DNA from: Pseudomonadota bacterium
GTDB taxonomy: Bacteria; Pseudomonadota; Alphaproteobacteria; Sphingomonadales; SMXR01
Direction: 5' to 3'
Assembly: GCA_022571175.1 (NCBI GenBank)
Contig: JACZYI010000001.1
Coordinates: 1 to 29,254, forward strand
DNA: 29,254 nucleotides
Under the pieces are notes generated by a model. The model saw only the letters and a program-made list of their open reading frames with translations, was not told the DNA's origin and ran no database searches. A program made the position numbers and the translations under genes. Position 1 is the stretch's first letter. Each line of letters begins with the position of its first letter. Of this stretch, positions 23,618 to 29,254 are shown piece after piece.

Positions 23618-25208
23618 AATACCGACGGCATTTAAAATGCAGACCGTATTTAGAGGCATGTGGGGCGCTGGGGGTGTTAGCGAATTCGTCAGAAAACTGA
23701 GGGGTTGGAGATTTGCGCTTCTGAGCATGGTTGCGGGGGCCAGCTATGCCTTCGCCTTTGCACCGTTCAATATTTTTCCGCTTATTTTTGTAGTTTTCCC
23801 CCTGATTTTACTGGCCATCGATCATAGCAAGACGGTGGTCACGGCATTCAGGTTTGGCTGGTTTTTTGGATTTGGCCATTTTCTGGCAGCAAATTATTGG
23901 ATTGGGTTGTCATTTCTGGCCCAGGAGAGCCTTCCGGTGTGGCCCGCTCCTCTGGTGGTAGCAACTCTGGCCGGTATTCTGGCTCTTTATACGGGACTGA
24001 CCTTTGGTCTTGCCCGTATGTTCTGGCCATCCGGGTGGCGACGGATTTTTGTGCTGGCTGTCATCTGGACGATTTTTGAGTGGCTGCGCGGGGTTCTTTT
24101 CACCGGATTTCCATGGAATCAAACCGCCAATATCTGGGCGGGATCAGATGCCATGATTCAGTCCGTTGCCTATATCGGAAGTCATGGCCTTGGTTTCTTT
24201 ACGATACTTATCGGAGCCAGCTTTGTTCTGTTGATTGAGGGTGGAGTCCAAAATCGAATCCGTATTCCAGCGCTGGCATTGGCGGGTTTTTTCCTTTTGT
24301 TTGGTCTTGGCCAAATAAGGCTTCTCATCGCTGAACCCATATTTCATGGTGGCGTAAAAATTCGATTGATTCAGGCTAATATCGCTCAAAAAGATAAGTG
24401 GGCACCTGATAAAAAACTGGAAAATTTCGAGAAATATCTGGAGATGAGCAGGCGTGCATCAGAATATGCAGGGGACATTACGCATGTAATCTGGCCAGAG
24501 ACCGCACTGACCTATCGTCCGGACAATAAGTCTATTGAGAAAGAACTACAGATTCTGGCGGCAGAGGAAAATATTTCTATCATTACTGGTGCGGCAAGAG
24601 TGGACCTGACATCGGATGGATTGCGCGTATTCAACTCTATTTACCAGATGACCCCGGAGGGAGAGCTATCTCCCTTTTACGATAAGTCCCACCTGGTGCC
24701 ATTTGGCGAATATCTGCCCTTCCGGTCATTCTTCAGAAAACTGGGGCTCGATAAAATTGTATCAGGTGACCTTGACTATTCTGCCGGTGCGGGACGAGCT
24801 ACGGTTTTCTTGCCGGGGCTTCCCTCTTTTAGCCCACTCATATGTTACGAGATCATATTTTCTGGTGAGGTGACCGGAACGCCCAGACCGCAATGGATAT
24901 TAAATATTACCAACGATGGCTGGTTCGGGCAGAGTTCAGGCCCCTATCAACATCTTGCCATGGCCAAGTTCAGAGCTGTTGAAGAAGGGTTGCCCGTGGT
25001 CAGGTCTGCAGCAACCGGCATTTCAGCCGTCATTGATTCACATGGACGTATCGTCAAGAAACTGGATTTAGGCATGTCCGGTGTCTTGGACAGCGCGCTT
25101 CCGCGGGAACTGACTGAGAGCACATTTTATTCTCGATTTGGAGGGCGCATATATCTTCTTCTGCTTCTTGCCGGATTAATACTTGGATATGGAAAAAAGA
25201 GGCGTTAA
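23607..25208 (+). CDS. lnt: Apolipoprotein N-acyltransferase Lnt
   Basis: The 533-residue protein has about six N-terminal membrane helices (to about residue 235), a periplasmic nitrilase-like domain, and a final C-terminal helix. The catalytic triad is visible: E298 in 'IWPETAL', K360 in 'YDKSHLVPFGEYLP' and C413 in 'FSPLICYEIIF'; 'NITNDGWFGQSSGPYQHLAMAKFRAVE' is also conserved. It adds the third acyl chain to lipoproteins at the outer face of the inner membrane, and the DUF4136 lipoprotein encoded here would be a substrate. ATG 23607 overlaps the end of corC, with GGTGA just upstream; TTG 23595 and ATG 23637 are alternatives. Confidence 0.95.
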   Translation: MANKIPTAFKMQTVFRGMWGAGGVSEFVRKLRGWRFALLSMVAGASYAFAFAPFNIFPLIFVVFPLILLAIDHSKTVVTAFRFGWFFGFGHFLAANYWIGLSFLAQESLPVWPAPLVVATLAGILALYTGLTFGLARMFWPSGWRRIFVLAVIWTIFEWLRGVLFTGFPWNQTANIWAGSDAMIQSVAYIGSHGLGFFTILIGASFVLLIEGGVQNRIRIPALALAGFFLLFGLGQIRLLIAEPIFHGGVKIRLIQANIAQKDKWAPDKKLENFEKYLEMSRRASEYAGDITHVIWPETALTYRPDNKSIEKELQILAAEENISIITGAARVDLTSDGLRVFNSIYQMTPEGELSPFYDKSHLVPFGEYLPFRSFFRKLGLDKIVSGDLDYSAGAGRATVFLPGLPSFSPLICYEIIFSGEVTGTPRPQWILNITNDGWFGQSSGPYQHLAMAKFRAVEEGLPVVRSAATGISAVIDSHGRIVKKLDLGMSGVLDSALPRELTESTFYSRFGGRIYLLLLLAGLILGYGKKRR

Positions 25209-25244
25209 AAGGCCTTGCAAGCGTTAATAAAAATTTGAGCATTG

Positions 25245-25273
25245 TTGGATAAATACGGGGTCGGGGTTATACT
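25245..25273 (+). promoter_or_regulatory. Candidate promoter for the XRE regulator
   Basis: TTGGAT (25245-25250), 17 bases, then TATACT (25268-25273), about 50 bp before the GTG start. Both boxes match the sigma-70 consensus well. Confidence 0.45.
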
Positions 25274-25323
25274 GCTCTTGGTAAAAACACAAAGCCCCTT
25301 GATAATAAAGGAGGTCAAACAAA

Positions 25324-25731
25324 GTGATTTCAAAACCGGATCCTATTGACATACATGTGGGCTCGAGAGTCCGTCTACGCCGAACCCTTTTAGGTATGAG
25401 CCAAGAAAAACTGGGTCGTGCCCTTGGATTGACTTTTCAGCAGATACAGAAATATGAAAGAGGAGCAAACAGGATCGGCTCCAGCCGTTTATATAAATTA
25501 TCTCGAATAATGGACGTTCCTGTTTCTTTTTTCTTTGAGGAAATGCCGGATGAAACTGCCTCGCGTGCCAGGGCGTTACGCGAAAAAACTGGTGAAACCT
25601 TTAAAACAGAGCAGCTTTCAAAACGTGAGACGTTGGAGTTGGTAAGAGCTTATTATCGTATCGAAAACCCGAAAGTTCGTAAGAGAATTTTTGAACTGGT
25701 AAAAGCAGTTGGTGGCACCACCCGCAGTTAA
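25324..25731 (+). CDS. XRE-family transcriptional regulator (PhrR-like)
   Basis: The 135-residue protein has a Cro/CI-type HTH at about residues 12-66 ('VGSRVRLRRTLLGMSQEKLGRALGLTFQQIQKYERGANRIGSSRLYKLSRIMDVPVSFFFEEM') and a helical C-terminal tail with 'LVRAYYRIENPKVRKRIFELVKAV'. The same small regulator sits between lnt and metK in many alphaproteobacteria. In Sinorhizobium the acid-induced phrR lies downstream of actA, which encodes an Lnt homologue, so this is probably its counterpart; that link is from memory. The start is GTG 25324 with a near-perfect AAGGAGGTC ribosome site at 25308-25316 and seven-base spacing, suggesting strong translation. Its targets are unknown. Confidence 0.9.
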   Translation: MISKPDPIDIHVGSRVRLRRTLLGMSQEKLGRALGLTFQQIQKYERGANRIGSSRLYKLSRIMDVPVSFFFEEMPDETASRARALREKTGETFKTEQLSKRETLELVRAYYRIENPKVRKRIFELVKAVGGTTRS

Positions 25732-25772
25732 CAACAGTTGTTTTGCATAAATTGATCTTGTAAATTTATTAG

Positions 25773-25800
25773 GGCGTGGAAGGCGGTGGCTTTCCGCGCC
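25773..25800 (+). terminator. Stem-loop after the XRE gene, possible terminator or part of the metK leader
   Basis: ggcgtggaa (25773-25781) pairs with ttccgcgcc (25792-25800) in nine base pairs including one G-T, with a 10-nt loop. It is followed by tgactttt, a poor T-tract. It may end the XRE transcript or fold in a longer metK leader; its last two bases overlap the long-range helix noted for the metK leader. Confidence 0.5.
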
Positions 25801-25944
25801 TGACTTTTGCCGAGCGCAAGGGTTTAAATAATTTTGGAATTTGGACCATGAAGCTTGATTTATGGTTTTTCACCTTGTTATACGGCTGAGCTTGGGAGAA
25901 ACCATGAAGTCAGGACTGTTTAATTCCAGTGATAGGAAAATATT
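25799..25944 (+). promoter_or_regulatory. metK leader with mutually exclusive stem-loops (possible riboswitch or attenuator)
   Basis: Stem A pairs accatgaa (25845-25852) with tttatggt (25859-25866) around a 6-nt loop. Stem B pairs the same arm, extended to 25859-25871, with gagaaaccatgaa (25896-25908) in 13 pairs including two G-T. Because accatgaag occurs twice, A and B cannot form together. In addition cctgactt (25799-25806) is the exact complement of aagtcagg (25907-25914), a possible closing helix. A short ttcc/ggaa hairpin (25924-25938) could cover the metK ribosome site AGGAAAA. The sequence does not match the SAM-II or SAM/SAH consensus as I remember them. Regulation by SAM or methionine is inference from position before metK. 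Confidence 0.4.
25848..25889 (+). other. Possible 13-codon upstream reading frame in the metK leader
   Basis: ATG 25848 opens MKLDLWFFTLLYG followed by TGA at 25887-25889. Its start codon lies in stem A and its body runs through the shared arm, so translating ribosomes could influence which stem forms. GGA at 25843-25845 is too close to the ATG to be a convincing ribosome site. Coding status is doubtful. Confidence 0.2.
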
Positions 25945-26008
25945 GTGCCACAAGCTGATTATCTATTTACCAGCGAATCTGTTTCCGAAGGCCATCCGGA
26001 TAAGGTAG
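25904..26008 (+). other. Out-of-frame 34-codon reading frame overlapping the metK start
   Basis: ATG 25904 is preceded by GGGAG (25894-25898) at five-base spacing, a better ribosome site than that of metK. The frame reads across the metK GTG in another phase and stops at TAG 26006-26008. If translated it would compete with metK initiation; it may equally be chance. Confidence 0.2.
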
Positions 26009-27114
26009 CTGACAGAATTTCGGACAGTATTGTTGATTTGTACATCGGTCAGGATTCTGAAGCACGTGTGGCCGTCGAAACGTTGGTCACCAAGAATCTT
26101 ATCATGGTTGCGGGAGAAGTCCGTGGCCCGGATACGATTTCGGATGCTGATCTGGAAGAAGCTGCGCGTGGGGCGGTTAAAGACATTGGGTACGAGCAGG
26201 AAGGATTTCACTGGGAAACGGTCGAATTTGTGGCTCACATTAAACCCCAGTCGCCTGATATTGCCATGGGTGTGGATTCCTCCCACAATAAAGATGAAGG
26301 CGCTGGTGACCAGGGGATCATGTTTGGTTATGCCTGCGATGAGACGCAGGTCCTGATGCCAGCGCCTATCCAGTATTCTCATGACATTCTCCGATCTCTG
26401 GCTGAGGCGCGCCATCTTGGCGATGCCCCGGGGCTGGAGCCAGACTCTAAAAGCCAGATCACGCTGAAATATGAAAAGGGACGCCCGGTTGGAGCAACTT
26501 CGGTCGTGGTTTCCAGCCAGCATACTGAGAATTTTACGGGATCAGATTTGCGTGAATATGTCAGGGGTCATGTTGAGAATATTCTACCCGAAGGCTGGAT
26601 GTGCCCGGACGAAGAATTCTACGTAAATCCGACCGGTCAATTTATCGTTGGCGGTCCTGTTGGGGATACCGGCCTGACTGGCAGAAAAATTATTGTGGAT
26701 ACATATGGTGGAGCCGCTCCCCACGGAGGGGGAGCCTTTTCAGGCAAGGACCCCACAAAGGTGGACAGATCAGCAGCTTATATGGCCAGGTATATGGCTA
26801 AAAATGTCGTCGCCTCTGGCGTTGCTTCGCGCTGTACGATCCAACTGTCCTATGCAATCGGTGTCTCCAAGCCCTTATCGTTTTACGTTAATCTTCACAA
26901 TACTGGAAAGGTTGATGAAGCAAAATTGCAGGATCGACTTTGCGAATTGGTGGATTTAAGCCCCCGCGGCATTCGTGAATATTTACAGCTGAATAAACCC
27001 ATTTATGTAGCAACCTCCGCCTACGGACATTTTGGACGAATACCGACTGCAGACGGCGGATTCTCTTGGGAAAAAACGGATCTTGCTGAAACCATCAAAC
27101 GGGAAATGGCCTGA
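25945..27114 (+). CDS. metK: S-adenosylmethionine synthetase MetK
   Basis: The 389-residue enzyme has the family's N-terminal 'YLFTSESVSEGHPDKVADRISDSIVD', the ATP/methionine loop region 'GAGDQGIMFGYACDET', the glycine-rich 'GGAAPHGGGAFSGKDPTKVDRSAAYMARY', and a C-terminal 'YGHFGR'. It makes SAM from methionine and ATP in the cytosol; SAM serves MiaB and TrmB, encoded nearby. The start is GTG 25945, which fits the family N-terminus exactly, with AGGAAAA about six bases upstream. A structured 213-bp region separates it from the XRE gene. trmB follows closely. Confidence 0.97.
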   Translation: MPQADYLFTSESVSEGHPDKVADRISDSIVDLYIGQDSEARVAVETLVTKNLIMVAGEVRGPDTISDADLEEAARGAVKDIGYEQEGFHWETVEFVAHIKPQSPDIAMGVDSSHNKDEGAGDQGIMFGYACDETQVLMPAPIQYSHDILRSLAEARHLGDAPGLEPDSKSQITLKYEKGRPVGATSVVVSSQHTENFTGSDLREYVRGHVENILPEGWMCPDEEFYVNPTGQFIVGGPVGDTGLTGRKIIVDTYGGAAPHGGGAFSGKDPTKVDRSAAYMARYMAKNVVASGVASRCTIQLSYAIGVSKPLSFYVNLHNTGKVDEAKLQDRLCELVDLSPRGIREYLQLNKPIYVATSAYGHFGRIPTADGGFSWEKTDLAETIKREMA

Positions 27115-27130
27115 ACATCGGGCCCGTTCA

Positions 27131-27847
27131 TTGGTCGGTACCGAAAATATATCTCACCTGCAGCAGACCTATGGTCGCCGAATAGGCCGAGCACTAACGT
27201 CCCAACAGAAAAGGTTTCTGAGGGATCAATTGCCCAAAATCCGGATTACTTTGCCTGGAAAAAATGCGCTGCCAATTATACCAACAGAGTTATTTGACGC
27301 GGCCAAATCGGAAATTTGGTTTGAAATTGGATTTGGCAAAGGAGAACATTTGGCTGAAATGGCACGACGCCATCCTGCTGTTGGGTTTATAGGCTGTGAG
27401 TATTTCATCAATGGTGTTGCCGGTCTGGTTGGCAAGATAGAAGAAATGGGAATCGAAAATATCCGAATTTATGATGATGATGCGCGCCAGCTTCTTGAGG
27501 CCCTGGCACCATCAACTCTTGATCGTATTTTTTTACTGCACCCAGACCCCTGGCCCAAGATGAAGCATGTTAAAAGACGCTTTATCAACCAGAAAAACCT
27601 GGATGAACTGGCGCGCGTAATGATACCCGGTGCTATACTCCATGTTACCTCGGATCATGATGCTGCTGTGCACTGGACGCTTGTTCAATTGCTTGCTCGT
27701 AATGATTTTCAATGGATGGCCGAAAATTCGTCCCATTGGAAAACACCGCCCAGATACTGGCCGGTAACACGATATCAGGAAAAAGCACTGAAAGAAGGGC
27801 GCAAAGACAGTTTTCTGCAATTCAAGTTCACCGGCCAGAAGCAATAA
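27131..27847 (+). CDS. trmB: tRNA (guanine-N7-)-methyltransferase TrmB
   Basis: The 238-residue class I SAM methyltransferase has the N-terminal 'YGRRIGRALTSQQKRFL', SAM-binding 'FEIGFGKGEHLAEMA' (about 64-78), 'FIGCEYFINGVAGLVGKI', and the catalytic segment 'LHPDPWPKMKHVKRRFIN' (about 136-153) with a 'TRYQEKALKEGR' end. It forms m7G46 in tRNAs. No ATG exists in the 5' part of the frame. TTG 27131, 16 bp after the metK stop, gives the usual family length and no overlap. TTG 27083 or 27032 inside metK are alternatives. The weak start suggests low expression or coupling to metK. Confidence 0.92.
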   Translation: MVGTENISHLQQTYGRRIGRALTSQQKRFLRDQLPKIRITLPGKNALPIIPTELFDAAKSEIWFEIGFGKGEHLAEMARRHPAVGFIGCEYFINGVAGLVGKIEEMGIENIRIYDDDARQLLEALAPSTLDRIFLLHPDPWPKMKHVKRRFINQKNLDELARVMIPGAILHVTSDHDAAVHWTLVQLLARNDFQWMAENSSHWKTPPRYWPVTRYQEKALKEGRKDSFLQFKFTGQKQ

Positions 27848-27862
27848 TTTCTTTAAAAAGGC

Positions 27863-27891
27863 TTGATTTGCACCGAAAGCCGCACTATTTT
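27863..27891 (+). promoter_or_regulatory. Candidate promoter for rimP-nusA
   Basis: TTGATT (27863-27868) and TATTTT (27886-27891) are 17 bases apart, directly after trmB. The -10 box lies within a small inverted repeat (gccgca / tgcggc, 27879-27896). Transcription would start near 27898, upstream of the terminator-like hairpin. Confidence 0.4.
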
Positions 27892-27926
27892 GCGGCACTT
27901 CTTCAAGTATGAATATGGTGACTGGG

Positions 27927-27948
27927 GTGGGCCGCGGCTCACTTTTTT
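27927..27948 (+). terminator. Intrinsic terminator-like hairpin between trmB and rimP
   Basis: gtgggc (27927-27932) pairs with gctcac (27937-27942) around cgcg, with one G-T pair, and is followed directly by six T (27943-27948). This is a textbook rho-independent shape. It lies 79 bp past trmB and only 18 bp before the rimP ATG, so it may end the metK-trmB transcript or act as an attenuator for rimP-nusA. Confidence 0.65.
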
Positions 27949-27966
27949 GTTGGCAATTGACGAGTG

Positions 27967-28449
27967 ATGATATTGAGCGGTTATAAGTTGCAAACCAAAA
28001 CCGAAAAAATTGATGATCTGCTCCGCCCAACCGCAGAGGCGCTTGGGTTCGATTTGGTACAGGTAAAATTTTCAGGTGGCGGCAGAGCAATATTGCAAAT
28101 CCTGGCCGAGCGGCATGAGGGTGGCATGAATGTTGATGACTGTGCCCGGTTAAATCGTGAATTGTCGGTAATCCTGGATGTTGAGGATCTTGTTGAAGGC
28201 GGGTATTCGCTGGAGGTAAGTTCTCCCGGGTTGGACCGACCATTGGTGAAAATTGAAGATTATGATCGTTTCAAGGGAAAAGAGGCCAAAATAGAACTAC
28301 GCGAACCGGTTGCAGGACGTCGTCAGTGGATTGGTCACTTAATGGGAATCAATAATGGCAATGTGCAAATAAATGCCAGTGGTGAAGAAGTCTTGATCCC
28401 GTTTGAAGAAATTGCCAAGGCAAAGCTCATCTATGTAGGTGGGCAGTGA
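27967..28449 (+). CDS. rimP: Ribosome maturation factor RimP
   Basis: The 160-residue protein shows the RimP N-terminal domain ('KIDDLLRPTAEALGFDLVQVKFSGGGRAILQILAER...NVDDCARLNRELSVILDVEDLVEGGYSLEVSSPGLDRPLVKIEDYDRFKG') and a C-terminal SH3-like domain ending 'VLIPFEEIAKAKLIYV'. It binds the 30S subunit late in assembly. ATG 27967 is used; a GTG at 27964 immediately before it is possible. No strong ribosome site is visible. The order rimP-nusA matches the widespread rimP-nusA-infB operon. Confidence 0.95.
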   Translation: MILSGYKLQTKTEKIDDLLRPTAEALGFDLVQVKFSGGGRAILQILAERHEGGMNVDDCARLNRELSVILDVEDLVEGGYSLEVSSPGLDRPLVKIEDYDRFKGKEAKIELREPVAGRRQWIGHLMGINNGNVQINASGEEVLIPFEEIAKAKLIYVGGQ

Positions 28450-28469
28450 CAAAGAAAAGAGCCATATGG

Positions 28470-28500
28470 CACCCACACTCCACTGCGGTGGACTCGGGTG
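28470..28500 (+). promoter_or_regulatory. Hairpin in the rimP-nusA spacer
   Basis: caccc (28470-28474) pairs with gggtg (28496-28500) and tccac (28479-28483) with gtgga (28488-28492) around a tgcg loop, separated by a small internal loop. It stands about 10 bases before the nusA ribosome site GGAG (28511-28514). There is no T-tract, so it is not a terminator. It may be an RNase processing site or a translation control element. Confidence 0.5.
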
Positions 28501-28522
28501 TGAGACCACAGGAGAAAAAAAC

Positions 28523-29254
28523 ATGACCCCGACGGTAGGTGCTAACAGGCTGGAATTGCTTGCCATAGCTGAAGCAGTTGCGCGGGAAAAATCGATCGAG
28601 AAATCCATTGTTATTGAAGCCATGGAGGAAGCGATACAAAAAGCCGCCCGCGCCAGATATGGTGCTGAAAATGACATTCGCGCCCAGATTGATCAGGAGA
28701 GTGGCGATATCCGACTTTTTCGCATGATGGAGGTGGTGGAGGTGATCGAAGACCACACCACGCAAATTCTCATGGAAGACGCCAAGAAGAAGCGGGACAA
28801 CATTGCCATTGGTGAATTTATTGCAGACCCGCTACCCCCAATCGATTTTGGTCGTATAGCCGCTCAAACAGCAAAGCAGGTTATTATACAAAAAATCCGT
28901 GAGGCAGAAAAAGTGTCCGTACTTGAAGAATTTGGCCAACGACAGGGTGATATTGTAAACGGCTCGGTGCAGCGTATTGAGCGAGGCAATATATTTGTTG
29001 ATTTTGGACGCGCAACCGGCCTTTTGCCGTATGATGAACAAATACCCGGAGAGCGATATAAACAGGGGGAGCGTATTCGTGCATACCTATACTCTGTAGA
29101 AGATAGTCCGCGAGGTGTTTTCCTTCGGCTCTCTCGTTCACATCAGAAATTTTTGTCAAAACTCTTCGAAATGGAGACACCGGAGCTTGCTGCAGGTACT
29201 GTCATTATAAAAGAAATTGCACGCGAAGCAGGATCACGTTCAAAAATCGCCGTT
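28523..29254 (+). CDS. nusA: Transcription termination/antitermination factor NusA (5' part, cut by window end)
   Basis: 244 codons run to the window edge without a stop. The N-terminal RNA-polymerase-binding domain is visible ('LELLAIAEAVAREKSIEKSIVIEAMEEAIQKAARARYG'), followed by the S1 domain at about residues 135-200 ('RQGDIVNGSVQRIERGNIFVDFGRATGLLPYDEQIPGERYKQGERIRAYL') and the beginning of the KH region ('VFLRLSRSHQKFLSKLFEMETPEL'). It binds RNA polymerase and modulates pausing, termination and antitermination. GGAGAAAA precedes the ATG. It is the second gene of the rimP-nusA operon. Confidence 0.96.
   Translation, partial: MTPTVGANRLELLAIAEAVAREKSIEKSIVIEAMEEAIQKAARARYGAENDIRAQIDQESGDIRLFRMMEVVEVIEDHTTQILMEDAKKKRDNIAIGEFIADPLPPIDFGRIAAQTAKQVIIQKIREAEKVSVLEEFGQRQGDIVNGSVQRIERGNIFVDFGRATGLLPYDEQIPGERYKQGERIRAYLYSVEDSPRGVFLRLSRSHQKFLSKLFEMETPELAAGTVIIKEIAREAGSRSKIAV

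Noticed and set aside
25799..25944. Known SAM-II or SAM/SAH riboswitch before metK
   Set aside because: The conserved core sequences of these classes, as I remember them, are not present; only a structural switch-like arrangement is seen.

Overview
The window reads as a chromosomal housekeeping region of an alphaproteobacterium with roughly balanced base composition, probably from the Rhodospirillales/Kordiimonadales-like part of the class. The evidence is gene order. The runs maeB | mutS-glnD-murJ-trpS and nfuA-rutE-tsaB-(rimI missing)-fur-miaB-phoH-ybeY-corC-lnt-xre-metK-trmB-rimP-nusA are typical of alphaproteobacteria. The Fur protein has the alphaproteobacterial form without C-terminal cysteine pairs. 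No phage, IS element, CRISPR array, rRNA or tRNA gene was recognised.

Layout. Positions 1-917 are a broken locus: a tandem helix-turn-helix regulator on the minus strand, cut by the window edge, abuts the last third of a comM gene whose ATPase-bearing 5' part is gone. An AmpG-like MFS transporter follows (978-2351) and converges with malic enzyme maeB (minus). maeB diverges from mutS-glnD-murJ-trpS (4791-13049), which covers mismatch repair, nitrogen signalling, lipid II flipping and tryptophan charging. Positions 13134-16137 carry a DUF4136 lipoprotein with a perfect 18-bp tandem repeat, a DUF2333 membrane protein, a universal stress protein and the Fe-S carrier NfuA. A secreted polysaccharide deacetylase lies on the minus strand (16156-17214).

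From 17325 to the right edge everything is on the plus strand: rutE-like nitroreductase, tsaB, a gap of about 400 bp where rimI is usually found, fur, then miaB-phoH-ybeY-corC-lnt with overlapping or tightly spaced genes and a good TTGACA promoter. After these come an XRE/PhrR-type regulator, metK-trmB, and rimP-nusA (nusA is cut by the window end). Several genes serve translation and RNA: miaB and tsaB (tRNA modification), trmB (tRNA m7G46), ybeY and rimP (ribosome maturation), nusA and trpS. murJ, lnt and corC serve the envelope.

The most interesting non-coding signals are: (1) the metK leader (about 25799-25944), where two copies of the same 9-nt sequence can pair with one shared arm in mutually exclusive stems, inside a possible 8-bp long-range closing helix, with two small upstream reading frames; (2) a terminator-like hairpin with T6 only 18 nt before rimP and downstream of a candidate promoter, which suggests attenuation of rimP-nusA; (3) the missing rimI; (4) the comM/HTH junction. 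I found no convincing new multi-gene system; the coding content is ordinary.
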